From positions 8,787,001-8,851,000 of the forward strand of contig NC_071668.1 in assembly GCF_028554725.1 (NCBI RefSeq): 64,000 nt of DNA, given 5' to 3'. The number at the start of each line of letters is the position of its first letter. Positions within the stretch are counted from its first letter, which is position 1. Below, in pieces: positions 12,481-25,100 of the stretch. The notes beneath the pieces were generated by a model. It was given only the letters and a program-made list of their open reading frames with translations, was not told where the DNA came from and ran no database searches. The DNA is from Zeugodacus cucurbitae. Lineage: Eukaryota > Arthropoda > Insecta > Diptera > Tephritidae. The position numbers were made by a program, and so were the translations under genes.

Positions 12481-13105
12481 ATATACCTAATATCTTACAG
12501 AATAGAACCGATGGTCTAGGAAGCGCATTCAGCGCTTACCACAAACGTACTTTGGGTTCGTGTAGATAGTAAAGAGACAAAAAGAAAAACCAGAACCCAT
12601 AGAGACAAAGGACCAGAGACATCTACTAATTCAGTCCTTCATCGTGTATATCTAAACGATTAGAACCGAAGGTCTAGGGATCGAATTCATGGCTTACCAC
12701 AAAAGTACTTTGGGTTTAAGTAGGTGGTGAAGATACCAAAATACACTTGGTAAAGTGGACTCGGCAGAAGACAGAACACGCAATAAGGATGATGAAACAT
12801 TCCAAATTACCCTCGTGAATACACAGTCTTAAGTAGCTGTAGAGGAGATATATTCTACGACCCCAAATGTTCCTAACAAAAATTAATCGCAGTAAAGGTT
12901 GAAAAACCTTAGAAGATTAATCAAATCCAACGAGTTATTGAATGGGTCTTAATTTGGACTCCATCCAGAGCTCAGTGAGCCTAGAGATTACTCAAGTACG
13001 GCCTTTTACGAGCCGCCTTTGAATGGGTCTGTATTTAAACTCACTCAGGAACTCAATGAACCGAATGATTGCTTAAGAACGGCCTCCAACGATCAGACGA
13101 CATTT
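12481..13105 (+). repeat. Two local tandem duplications
   Basis: A segment containing TAGAACCGATGGTCTAGG and CGTACTTTGGGTT, starting at 12503, is repeated from 12661 (offset 158 bp). A second segment containing TTGAATGGGTCT, then ACTC and CTCA.TGA blocks, starts at about 12937 and is repeated from about 13019 (offset about 83 bp). Both pairs are diverged. No coding sense is seen. Confidence 0.65.
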
Positions 13106-14440
13106 CAACTTTGGATTACAATCAACCAACCTTCCATGTAACAGCGACTCCTCATTCAGTATTTTAAAAATCTCCTGAGATAAGCTCCAAAGGAAAGCCT
13201 CTCCCATCGCAAAGCCTTATGCTAATCGAAAAAACCGCAAACTTATGATACAAGCCTCGTATAGAGCCACTATAAACCCCTCTCCCGCTTTGTTTTTGCG
13301 CCATTAAGTGTAACGCAAATATTCATGTTATTCAAGTAATTTAAAATTCAATTTATCGCTTGTATAGTTAATCCTTTCTGGCGTGCATTTTCTTAATTAA
13401 TTTTCGCTCTCAGCAGCCGTCAGCGTCACCTCCGCCCACTCGTCTCACGGCCACCGCACGCGCACTCACTGAATGATGAAACCACTGAGGTGTAGCGACA
13501 AATCGATTCGTGAAATTGTTGAATTGCGTTACAAAAGTGTGCAATCACCCGCCGCCTGCCACGCCGCGCTGCCTACGCATGAGTACGCTCGCTCTTATTC
13601 TGCTCCTTCTCAACTTGCTTACATTTCCAATTAACGCTTCAGCGACTAAGTAAAATGGTTTGTAAGCTTAAGGAGCTATGCCTTATACACGCCATTGTGG
13701 TTACACAAGATGTGTTGCTCAGCTTATGCGGGCTTTGCGCTGCAGCTTCACCTTTTTATCGGTGAAACCACCGCTCGCACAACTATTGCGGTCCTCCGCT
13801 ATTCGGCGGCGCTGTCTTCTTTATCTGCATGTATAATTTTTCTCAGCGGCTGCTTGCTTTTGAAAGTTGAAACTTCTTTGCATACCTGAGACGGGTGGTT
13901 GCCGTGTACGCTGCAGTCCCTACAGCCCTCTCCACTCGCTTTGACCATTCGCTCGCATTTCACTTCGCTACCTCACAGGTGTGCATGGTGGTTCTGGTAT
14001 TCTTGTGCTTTCGTGAAATGTTACCTGCCGCTAACTCTCGTAAAGTTTGTTGTAAATTTACAGCCAAGTTTTTGGCGAATTCGGAAATGAATGTGTCTAG
14101 AAAGTTTCGTCGTGTATAAATAGCTTGTACGTACTATTAAGTTTCGTGCGTATTTTTTTACTTCCAAAATTAGTAATACGCTGGCATTAACATCAAATTG
14201 TTGCAACTATATTGTGTTGGATATTTTTGGAACAGTTATTTTTAAGGCACGCAAACGGAGGTTTCACTCAACAAGGAGTAGAAAAAGTTTCCCTACACTT
14301 CCTCATGCATTTATTTAAGACTAACAGCAATAGAAAGACGGAGCAAAAGATGATGGATCAGAAGAAGACTGTCAAACGATCAAACTACTCAATGAAAGAT
14401 TATCTCCAGCATTGATTACCGACAGTTTTATCCGACAAGT
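13106..14440. other. Non-coding, GC-richer central part
   Basis: No recognisable exon. The interval 13400-14000 has higher GC and CACGGCCACCGCACGCGCA-like words. Its open frames (13695-14119) overlap one another in different frames and show no family motif. Confidence 0.4.
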
Positions 14441-15075
14441 GGTCACAGCAAGATGATCTACATATCAAGAGAGTTTTGAAGACGGTCTTATTACTTGCGG
14501 CGTGGCATGCGGTTCCCTCAAAGAGAGCGGATGGTGATCTATATATCCAGAGAGGTTTGAATGCGAACTTATTACTTGTTCCTCAAAGAGAATAAGGAAC
14601 AAGGAGGCACGTAAAAGTAAAGCAAGAGACAGAATAAAACCGATTAAAGAGAGTAGCAAAGGTCTACAGAGAATAGAAAATTCTTCAGATGTGATTAACT
14701 TGAAAAATAAACTTGATTACCACCCGAGGAGAAGGAATGTTTTCGACCTAACTTTAGGATCTAATTTTACTTAGAGTTCCCTGAGCTCGAGTAAAGCACA
14801 ACGAGGGTTGTGGACTTACGGTGACATCGTTAAAACTCATCATAGAAAGGCGAAGTAGTAGAACTTTAAAATGGAGTAATAAAACTTCAAATTCTCGAAA
14901 TTTGCTCCACCAAATGACAGTCTTACTTAGAGTTCCCTGAGCTCGAGTGAAGCACATGGAGGTTCAGCGGAAATTGGACTAAACGTGTTATCGGCAAAAC
15001 TCATGAGGTTTCTAAATAAGAACGGCTATGCTGGAAAAGTAGTACAAAAATGGACTGATAAAACTTCATAAGAAG
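14441..15075 (+). repeat. Local duplications
   Basis: A block GATCTACATATC.AGAGAG...CTTATTACTTG at about 14454 recurs at about 14536. The block TTACTTAGAGTTCCCTGAGC at 14767 recurs at 14923 (offset 156 bp), with further similarity after each copy (AAAACTCAT, GTAGTA, AATGGA, TAAAACTTCA). The copies are diverged, and no gene is seen. Confidence 0.6.
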
Positions 15076-16740
15076 CAGTAGCGGTGGCCATTCGATAGAA
15101 AATGTGTTCAAATATTATTAGTCTTATGTTTCTAATGTCAGATCAGTACTTCTGGAAACTGTTCGACCAAATGGGATAACGACGCTCATATCGTCGTCCA
15201 TCGGTGAACTACATCTTAGAGATATAGGTACAACAAGAAATAATAATATATTTTTTTAAATACTATCTTCGTGATCTGTGACTGATCCACACTACCAGTG
15301 CTCGAAACTCTCATCATTTACAACCATATCATTCCAATTGCTTCTAAAGAGATTAAACTTTATTAGACCTTAAAATATTCACCCCACAATCGAACGGCAC
15401 TTAAGTGATTGCATTCATTTAATGCCAACCAGAGCTTATCAGACCATTTCACACCACAAACAATAATTCAACAAATCGTTAACACAGTTAAGGCGGCCGT
15501 TAAAGTGTTAGTTGTCAGGAAATAGGCCAACTTATCGGTCTATACCGCGCTGACAACGGCCGCTATGAACTCACCGTCTGCCTAACGCAGCACACCTGAG
15601 TCAATTACCCTAACGCACACATTTGCGGGGCTGTGGACCTCAATATGCAACTATTGTTTCCAATTTATTTCCAACGCGGTTAATCTGATTGTTTTTCTAA
15701 CTCACGTACACATGGGGCACACATATATACTCCTATGTGACTAAGTAACGTAATAACGTCAATTGGAGAGCGGGCGGTTTACGGTATGTGGACTAAGATA
15801 CGCTTTGCGGAAAAAAACAGCAACAAATATTGCAGCAAAGCGTGTGAAAAAGGTGAGTCACGTGCCTACAGCCGCCAATGCCATGCCCTCACACAGCACC
15901 AACTATCGAAGTTGACTTTTCCGAACCTGAACGCCCGCGCTTCCCATTTTCTATTCGACATTAGTTGGTGAATTGCAAGTTTTTATCAGCCACAAACATT
16001 CGCCGTGGATTTGCTGGAACAAAATGCTATGATAGCTAGCGACTAAGCGGGATGTGGACTGGGAAATGCGGATGTGCAGGCAAATGGCATATTGTAAAAA
16101 TACATGTATGTCCCTGTGTGTGTGCTGTGGGTCTAACGGCGTTTATTGTAATTTCAAATGGTAACGGTATGTTGTGCCTTTGGCGTGATATGCACATATA
16201 ACGGAAGTGATTGTAAACGCCCGGAAATACGAACGAGGTGCAGAAGTGTTCGCTTACTCTCATATATGCACTCGCTTGTATGCTCGTATGCTTGTATTGG
16301 TTAAAAATAAGAAAAGCGTGGCGCGAAATGCCTCCGCTGAGTTGTAAATTACACGTCATTCGATGTCTTCCTTTATTTGCGGCAAAACGCTTGTTTTATT
16401 TTGAGGTTATTTAATTGCAGTTAGTACGGTTTGCACTTCCTGGCTTTAAATAAACGCCCAGTATGAACAGTATTGCATTTGAGATTTTTCAAATATTTTA
16501 TGAATTTTTAGTGGATTATTTGAAGCTCACATACCTTACTTGAGTGGAGAGTTCCACACACTGAAAAGAGAGGAAATGAAATGATGTGAAATGAAATAAA
16601 ATAAAATAAACGAAAAATAGATTTTTGAAATGAATTGAGACGAGATAAAATATTTTAAATAAAATTAAAATAAATGAATAAAAAATTATAAGAAAAATTG
16701 TACAAAAAAAAATAAAATAATAAAGAATGTTTAGATACAA
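15076..16740. other. Non-coding, nothing recognised
   Basis: No coding exon, RNA gene or clear repeat. AAATAAAATA-type low complexity lies at 16570-16720. Confidence 0.4.
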
Positions 16741-18790
16741 GTAAGGCAAGTGTAAGTACGGTGGTAACCGAACATTTTAAGCTCTCGACATTTCTAAAGC
16801 TCAAATCAGTGAAACGCAGATTTTGGTTAAACTTTATTATAATATTGGTATGGGAACTAAACCTAGATCCAGACCAATTTCATCACAAAGTTGGATACAC
16901 TGGGGATAAGAGAGGGTCTATAACCATGTTTCCTTGAAATTCAATTAGAAAAACACACAATTTGATCCATAAATTCGGCATAAAGTCCACTAGAATAGCC
17001 AATATCAGTATAAAAGGGATTATCAATAGAACGCTACAGAAGTAGACCGATAGGGACAGTAAACGGGGACATATTTTTCCCCGCTCCTTTTACATTTCCC
17101 TTCAGTAAGGTTTGCCATTTCATCATGGAAATATCAACAACGAGTCGAAATTGATAAAATTTACTACTGACATTCGAGGTCAGTGGCCTCAACTTTAAAA
17201 GCGCTACTTCCAATTTATGGTCGTCATAGTCGTCCTGTCAGATCAAAAATTGGGCGTCTGGTGGAAAAATTTGAATTCACATACACAGTACAAAATGAAT
17301 GTTCTCGTGCCAACGAGACAAAGAAGTGCCAAAGTGTTTAGAATATTGCTGGCGCTAACGCATCAATTGAGGAAGACCCAAATCAGTCTGTCACACGTCG
17401 TTCTCAAGCGTTGGGCATCTATGTGACGTCGTTGTGCGAATTTTAGGAAAAGGTCTTGGCCTTCACCTTACAAGATCAAATTGACACAAGAACTGAAGCC
17501 GCTTGACCACCAGAATCGTCGTATGTTCGTGAATTGAGCTGAGGAACAACTTGTAAATGATCCGAATCATAGCGATGAGGCTCATTTCTGGCTGAATAGT
17601 TTCGTCAATAAGCAAAATATGCGTTATTGGTCGGGCAGCAATCCACACGTACTCCATGAGTCACCATTGAATCCCGAAAAAATTACGGTTTGGTGCGGTT
17701 TATGGGCAGACGGCAATATGTGGTTCCAACAGGACCGCGCCATAAGCCACACAGCTCATGTCACAATCGATTTATTGAAAACCAAGTTTGGCCGCCTCGG
17801 TCGTGGGATTTGACGCCATTTCGTGTGGGGCTACGTCAAGTCTATGGTCTATGCTAACAAGCCAGCGACGATTGATGAATTTCGTACGAATATCGAACGT
17901 GAAATTGCAGGAGTATCGGCCGATTTATGCTTGAAAACCGTCGAAAGTTGGATTCAGCGTCTGGATTTCTGCAAACGTGCTCGTGGTGTCCATGCTAAAG
18001 AATTGCATTGATATCCTAAACTTTTTAGCGCTCTTATTGAAAAACCCTTTATATCGTATGTGGCAGGAGTAATTCCTGGGCCGATTTCAACTATTTTTGC
18101 CACTAAGCTAGATTATACGTTCACTTAATTTTGCTAAGAAAACTCACATATTAAACGGTACACTCGGTATAGAGTCTATATGAAGTTTGATAATCCTTAG
18201 ATTAGCTATATGGGTGCTAGGGGAAGTTAGGACCAGATTTTACCCAGTTTTTGGATAGAGACGCATTATTAGGAACATATTTCTTCAGGAGATTTATCGA
18301 TATTTTTGGTATAAAATACTTGTCATAGGCACTGGGGTCCCCATGTTCGGTATTTGGGGTCTTGAAAATGTATCGTCTGATTTGGACAATTCCGACAACT
18401 TTATTGGCTTATGATTTATATATCGTAAAGAGAATAAATCAGATGAAATTCAAAACTTTGCTAAACGGGAAGTAGGCGTGGTTTTAAATAGATTTAACTC
18501 AGTTTCAAATTATGACATAAGAATAGTGAAAAGATAGTATTATGTACCGAATTTGGTTCAACCTTCAAAGAGTACTGGGAATACATGTGCGAAGTCTCTA
18601 AGGGACTCATACAAAGTATAGCTGGGACGGACGGTCGGGGGGACCGACAGAAGTACAGATAGATATCTAGAATTCAACCCTTCTCGTCATTCTGATGATT
18701 TTGATATACATAATTCTATACCCATCCCCAAACGGTTACGTGAATAAAACTAACATACTCTCCGTGCAACATGTTGCAAGGGAATTTAAA
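16741..18790 (+). mobile_element. Dispersed repeat of the GTAAGGAAGGG type, copy 2, split by a mariner
   Basis: The left part, 16741-17008, starts AAGTAAGGCAAGTGTAAG and carries GGTAACCGAACATTTTAAGC. The right part, 18054-18790, ends with GCAACATGTTGCAAGGG. Both parts align in order with 6947-8145; shared words include GAAGTAGGCGTGGTT and ACGGACGGTCGG. The interruption at 17009-18053 is a DD41D mariner, so this copy is older than that insertion. Confidence 0.7.
17009..18053 (+). mobile_element. DD41D (rosa-type) mariner relic, nested
   Basis: Inverted ends are TATAAAAGGGATTATCAATA at 17009 and, read in reverse from 18053, TATAAAGGGTTTTTCAATAA. Between them the + strand encodes a decayed transposase: a YGRHSRPVRSKIGRLVEKF block near 17212, then RRSQALGI near 17398, H(E)AHFWLN-type residues near 17580, WCGLWADGN near 17692, MWFQQDRA..HTA near 17720, WGYVKSMVYANKPATI near 17826, and the usual C-terminus ending by 18011. 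The third catalytic aspartate region (…DLTPLDYF in relatives) is damaged. Frameshifts, stops and an internal deletion make it inactive. Confidence 0.8.
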
Positions 18791-19831
18791 TGCACACCAC
18801 AAATAACGAACAACGAAACGACAAGTGAGTAAGTTCCACTCTAACCCCTTCCTTCCCTCGCACATAATAAACAATAATAATATGAACTAATGCCTTAAAT
18901 GAAGTAAATAATTTGATAAAATATACGAAACGGAAATATTTGTCATTTGCGCGTAATTAATTTGACAAATGACAAAAGCAACATCAAAACTAATTATGTA
19001 AAAATGCTAGACACTGACATCAACACACCGAAATATAATTTACTTGGCAGTTTGTGGCATATGCGCAGAGTCATATAGAACGCATTAACCATAGCCGTCA
19101 AATTTTAATTAAACTCGCATTTGCCTGCCAACACTTGCCGGCTTACTTTCGTGTCAAATTTAATGGTGAGGGCAAAACTGGCAAAACTGGCAAGTCAAAG
19201 CCGTACAAAATTGGTTTTGTGCTGTCGCATGGACGCGATACGGTGACACGGTATTTCCGCTAGTCGTGACACATTTCCGCATTGCGGCAGACCAAATACA
19301 CAAAGTAAAGCTCACGAAGACACACACACACACACCAATAGAAACGCGTGTGTGTGTGTTGGTGGCGCGGCAAGTTCAAAGGTCAAAGCGAAATTAATAC
19401 GGCATTAGGTGCGAAAATGAGACAAAGCAGCATAATGAATTTGGTACGCCGTGAATGTTGAACAAAAGGTAGAAAAGACGTGCAGATGCATACATACGTA
19501 GAGATGTGTGTTCAGCGAAACGGAAGATTGCAAGAAAACAAGAGAATTATTTATAAATGTAATAAAGTCCGCTTTGACGTGCACGTAACAGGAGCATAAC
19601 AAACTTTTGACAGTTTCTTAAATTACTGTCGATATTTGGCTGCAGCAAGACGACTGTAATAAATCGTCGTCGAAACAGAGAAAAATTGTAGACGAAATTC
19701 TTGGAAGAATGATAGCAGGTTCAATAGAAACAACCAGGGAATCATTTTGGTATAAATATACCAATCTCATACCAGTTCAAGATAGATATGAGATTTTTAG
19801 ACGAATGAGGAGTGCGGTCAGGTCTTCTATA
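18791..19831. other. Non-coding, with two short inverted repeats
   Basis: No gene recognised. An exact 11-bp inverted repeat TTTGTCATTTG lies at 18939-18949, with its complement at 18966-18976. A (CA)n run at 19319-19336 is followed by (GT)n at 19346-19360, which could pair as a hairpin. The open frame at 19054-19263 shows no family resemblance. Confidence 0.45.
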
Positions 19832-20768
19832 TAAAGGGTGATTTTTTAAGAGCTTGATAACTTTTTTAAAAAAAAAAACGCATAAAATTTGCAAAATCTC
19901 ATCGGTTCTTTATTTGAAACGTTAGATTGGTTCATGACATTTACTTTTTGAAGATAATTTCATTTAAATGTTGACCGCGGCTGCGTCTTAGGTGGTCCAT
20001 TCGGAAAGTCCAATTTTGGGCAACTTTTTCGAGCATTTCGGCCGGAATAGCCCGAATTTCTTCGGAAATGTTGTCTTCCAAAGCTGGAATAGTTGCTGGC
20101 TTATTTCTGTAGACTTTAGACTTGACGTAGCCCCACAAAAAATAGTCTAAAGGCGTTAAATCGCATGATCTTGGTGGCCAACTTACGGGTCCATTTCTTG
20201 AGATGAATTGTTCTCCGAAGTTTTCCCTCAAAATGGCCATAGAATCGCGAGCTGTGTGGCATGTAGCGCCATCTTGTTGAAACCACATGTCAACCAAGTT
20301 CAGTTCTTCCATTTTTGGCAACAAAAAGTTTGTTAGCATCGAACGATAGCGATCGCCATTCACCGTAACGTTGCGTCCAACAGCATCTTTGAAAAAATAC
20401 GGTCCAATGATTCCACCAGCGTACAAACCACACCAAACAGTGCATTTTTCGGGATGCATGGGCAGTTCTTGAACGGCTTCTGGTTGCTCTTCACCCCAAA
20501 TGCGGCAATTTTGCTTATTTACGTAGCCATTCAACCAGAAATGAGCCTCATCGCTGAACAAAATTTGTCGATAAACACATTTCGAACCGAACACTGATTT
20601 TGGTAATAAAATTCAATGATTTGCAAGCGTTGCTCGTTAGTAAGTCTATTCATGATGAAATGTCAAAGCATACTGAGCATCTTTCTCTTTGACACCATGT
20701 CTGAAATCCCACGTGATCTGTCAAATACTAATGCATGAAAATCCTAACCTCAAAAAAATCACCCGTTA
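19832..20768 (-). mobile_element. DD41D (rosa-type) mariner, internally deleted
   Basis: TA dinucleotides at 19832 and 20767 bracket inverted ends that begin AAGGGTGATTTTTT (left) and, on the other strand, ACGGGTGATTTTTTT (right). The minus strand carries a transposase that starts MNRLTNEQRLQIIEFYYQNQ at about 20653, is interrupted after about 25 codons, and resumes as 217 residues at 20594-19941. That part includes ILFSDEAHFWLNGYVNKQNC, WCGLYAGGIIGPYF, the second catalytic Asp in MWFQQDGATCHTA, and the third in DLTPLDYFLWGYVKSKVY. I count 41 residues between the last two aspartates. Loss of the DNA-binding half makes it non-autonomous. Confidence 0.88.
19941..20653 (-). pseudogene. DD41D mariner transposase, N-terminal half deleted
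   Basis: This is the coding remnant inside the element at 19832-20768. The catalytic half keeps all three acidic positions: FSDEAHFWLNG, QQDGATCHTA and LTPLDYFLWG. It ends normally with RRSRGQHLNEIIFKK and a stop. The first roughly 25 codons, from MNRLTNEQ, are joined to the catalytic half by a deletion that removes most of the helix-turn-helix DNA-binding region and shifts the frame. Family members normally have about 340-350 residues. I expect no functional product. Confidence 0.8.
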
Positions 20769-20814
20769 TTATAGTTGTGATGAATTATTCTAGTTCTGAA
20801 CTGACTGACAGTCA

Positions 20815-21430
20815 TAACTTCGAGGTCGTAGATAATTTCGTATACCTGGGAACAACACGAACAATGTCAGCCTCGAAATCCAGCGCAGAATAACTCTTGC
20901 CAACAGGTGCTACTTTGGACTGAGTAGGCAATTGAACAGTAAAGTCCTCTCTCGACGAACAAAAACCAAACACTACAAGTCTCTCATCATTCCCGTCCTA
21001 CTTTACGGTGCAGAAGCGTGGACGATGTCAACATCCGATGAGACGACACTAGGAGTTTTCGAGAGGAAAATTTTGCGTAAGATTTATGGTCCTCAGAACA
21101 TTGGCAACGGCGGATTCCGCAGACGATGGAACGATGAGCTGTACGAGTTATACGACGACATTGACATAGTTCAGCGAATAAAAAGACAGCGGCTACGCTG
21201 GCTAGGTCATGTTGTCCGAATGGACGAAAACATTCCAGCCCTGAAGGTGTTCGATGTACCCGCCGGAGGAGGCCGAGGAAGGACCAGGTGGAGAGCGACC
21301 TGGTTACACTTGGGATCTCCACTGGCGCCGAACTGCGAAGGAGAGAGAGAGGTGGCGCACTATCGTCGATTCGGCTATAACCGGCTAAACGGTTGCAACG
21401 CCAATCACATAAATCACATACAACTGAAGA
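20815..21430 (+). mobile_element. Non-LTR retrotransposon tail, copy 2 (best preserved)
   Basis: Starts with FEVVDNFVYLGTT at about 20818. After a short frame break it continues EIQRRITLANRCYFGLSRQL, then SLIIPVLLYGAEAW, LGVFERKILRKIYGPQNIGN, RRRWNDELYELYDDIDIVQR and RLRWLGHVVRMDENIPALKV. This is the C-terminal part of a LINE reverse transcriptase ORF. The last open run ends at 21480, but similarity to copy 1 stops near 21410. The 5' part of the element is absent, as is usual for truncated LINE insertions. It begins only about 50 bp beyond the mariner end at 20768. Confidence 0.82.
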
Positions 21431-21833
21431 ATTCCCAAACTGATTCTACCCAGAGCGGAACAGATAACATTTTAAAATAGGTCACGTTCGGTCCTATAAT
21501 TTATGATCTAAGGTTTTCACTTGTTTGATATGAGACCTTCAAAACTCTTTCGAAGTTCAGCTACAAAAGAATACACATACTTTTCCTGGAGACCTACTAT
21601 TTATTGCTATTGGAGCTGATTTATGCGAAGAGATCTTGCTTTTGTCCTTTCAAAGCCTCTAAAACATTGGAAGAATCACTGTCTCGAACCTTAGTCTTAT
21701 TTTTCTTCATATCCATCCTCAAAACTCTAAGCAAAATATATTTATAATCGTTATACCCTAAGGTATTGTAAGTCAGAATGTTCTTACTTCGTCGAGTATA
21801 TGAACCTATGCCTACTTTAGACAAAGATTACAT

Positions 21834-22179
21834 AGCCACACAAAAAAAATTTTACCATGACTATGTGAACCTTCTGTGTTTGGGGTCGGATCTGAGGTTC
21901 ATTTAACCCCATCCGCTATATTGGATCCGGCATTTTGAATTCTAGAAAATTATCGTCAAATTCGTAATCAGCGACCCCGAGAACCTCCTAGTAACGAGTT
22001 TCAGGCGATTCCGATAAAGTCTTAAAAACGCTGTCCGTCATATTTGTTTTCTGGGGTTATCTCAAAATCCTGATCTGATGGGATTAAATAGACCTGAAAT
22101 CCGTATTCAGCGACCGCAAAAATATAAGGCACACATAATAAGACCCCAATGTCATGACTTTTTTTGTTTTTGTGTGGCT
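21834..22179. mobile_element. MITE with inverted ends AGCCACACAAAAA
   Basis: The left end reads AGCCACACAAAAAAAATTTT and then ACCATGAC. The right end in reverse reads AGCCACACAAAAACAAAAAA and then AGTCATGAC. The interior is about 290 bp without coding sense and contains repeated GCGACCCCGAGAA / GCGACCGCAAAAA phrases. No clear target duplication was found, so the superfamily is unassigned. Confidence 0.65.
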
Positions 22180-25100
22180 GTGTTATAGGTCTAACCAGAA
22201 AGACTATAACTTTAGCTCACAACTCAGAGTTTTCGGAACTCTGCTTGAACTGTGAGAACTTAGTACGGATCCATACTCTTGATATAATATATTATGGATT
22301 TTATTGATAAATATTTCATTGAATTCACAGATTAATAATCCCTGTCGACCTATATCACCTAAGCAATCTATAAAACTCAACAAGCGCTGTAAAGCAAAAA
22401 TTTTTGATATGACTCTACTCAGCTATCAGCTTGACATTATTTCTGCACAATCGAGCCGCATGGAGAATCTGACAGAACAAAACATTACGCGATTTCCATG
22501 TACCCCTTTCCACTAGCTACCACCTTCCACACCGATTTCTGAGGTGACAGTGGCAAATAAACAACGCTGGCTGTGACTGCGGAAAGTTGACAACTGCAAC
22601 TAAATGCGAGTTCTAAAAGATTCGACACATTGACTGATTGAGAGGCGGCGCTGCCACACAAAAGCTGGAAAAGAGTTCGATTGAGTGCGACATTGATTGA
22701 GCGGAATGGGTGGGGACGCGAGTTTAGCTGCGTCGTTGCTTCGTGTATGTAACTTGAAATGAGCACGTATATGAAAGTTGAAGGATGAGACACACATTTT
22801 ACGCACAGATATGTTGGCTATATGCATTTATAAACGAGTAGCGGAAGCAGCTCTTCCACTTGTGCCCACATATATGTACATATATCAATAATTTCGCCGA
22901 CTACGGTCATGAGTATCTTTTACATTATTTATTGTCAGCATAAATAACGCGCGACACAAATCACACTTATGCAAGTGACTCAGAAACACACGCAGCCACA
23001 TGATTTCAGTGGTAACGTTTCGGTGCTGCCATCACGCATATGTGGTCCTCCAAAAGTCTATGAAGTATGTGTGTGTTTACATAAGGACGACATGCAAATG
23101 AAATTTCCTATACCCAGCAAGCAAAAGATGGAGGACTCCTTTAAAATTTTACTACATTCGAGAGATCTTCGAAAGATCTTGGTCTCTTTACTACAATATT
23201 CGGGAGTTCAACCAAAATAACAACTCTTTATCAGCTGATCCTGATATGACCTGATAAATTCGAGGTCTTGAGAAACCGAAACTTATTTACTGGTCTAGTC
23301 TTCTATTAAAGGTTGAAAGAATATTGTAGAAGTTAAGTTATTCCAGAGTAGATCGAGAGACCAGCAGCTGATTTCTTTGACAACACGACCATAGCTAATA
23401 GAATCAAGGTTCAAGTCACTTAATATCTCTTAACCTCTTTAAAATGGAATATGGGGACTTCAACACCTCAAATACTCTTCTAAAGAGGTGTTTTAGTCTT
23501 CTAAGAGACAATCCCTGGTATCCAAAACCTGGAGCAGTACTTATAATCGACCTAGGAATGTAACTCTTTGAGCAATATTTTATAAAACTACAAAACTCAC
23601 AACAGTGGATTCTTTTTTTGATTTCCGCTTCAAGGAACCCCAAAGTTCTTCCTTTTGCTTACCGGGTATATCCAGAAAGAAAAAAGCCAAACAATGCTGA
23701 CATTGCATTGTTGCGGATATTCTCTTGTCTCTCTCCTCTTCTCTTCTCACAATTCGTTTAAAACTTTCTGTCCATGCTTTAACAAGTCATGTATCGCGCC
23801 GCAAATCCTTTACGCCCGTCGAACGTACATTACATTTATATACATATACGAGTGTTGCGCGTGAGTGTGACGGACGGACAGTTACGCCTTCTTCTGCCAC
23901 CATCTATGTGTATACATTGTATGATTGATTGCGCGCGAAATTAATCATGAAATGTGCCATTATGTAGATGAATGAGCCGTTGACGATAAGGCCACCGCGG
24001 CTACCACGAGTACCAACAGCCTAAAACCAACAACCACAGTCAAACCAAACAAACAAACAATCAGTCACAGCGCAGTAAGTACTCATGGCGGTGGGAATTT
24101 TATTAAGTACGTACTTGCCCTTCTTCCTGACTAAGTATAAACCCATTATGTGGCGCAGTTAAATGATTAATTTTATGATATTTCTATAGTTCGGAAGCAC
24201 AAGTTGTTGCATATTTGAGAGTGGGGGCATTCCCTAATAAAATATGTCGAAAAATTCAGGATGAAAACGTAGGGTAAGGGGACATAGAATAGCTCTTTTT
24301 GAGATATATGAAATCTAGAGAGAATCTATATGGAATCCCAAGATATCTGCTGCGAAACTACTCAAGCTGAATAAAATCTCTCTGATATTATGAGTAACAT
24401 ACTTTCCAGAGTGGATTGGTATCCAAATCCGTAACTAAAGCTGTACGACCAAGAATTGAAGAGTGGCTTGGTATCCAAATCTGTAACTAATGCTGTACGA
24501 CCAAGAATTGAAGATAACCTTTTACTAAATTTCTTTCTTCAAGTGCAACTTCTAGATTTGAGTCCAAAATGTTATGTTAGCCACTAAGTCTCTACAGACC
24601 TCGAAAGATTTGAGGAAAAATATTTCTCTCGACACTTGTGGTATGTCGTTATAACGAATGTGGTTTCTGTACCAGATATTACGAAGTAAATAGGCGGAAG
24701 GATTGAAGAGATGAATCAACTTGGAAAAGACAATTATTGCGGTTATGAATCTGAATTTCAGCCATTCTATCCTTTCCCTCGATTTTTTTTAAACGTCTAA
24801 CATTCTAAAGGTATTCGAAGGAAAAATAGGTCACTGATATATTCTTCTAACCATCCAACGCTTTGGCGTAGTACGCTCTTGGTCTCTTCCCGCCTCTTCT
24901 GACACAGACTTGTTGATCGGATAAGGAAAAAGGTAATAAAGGGAAATAAGAACAACATCCTGTTTGACAGTTCCTCTCTTGAGACAATTGACGCGTCTTG
25001 GCTCTATTTTAGTCATCTAAGTCCCTGTGTTCTGAGGCTAAGTATGAACCACGTTGGTTCTCACTGTATCAGTCACCTTTGGGGTCGGACTTATGGAGGA

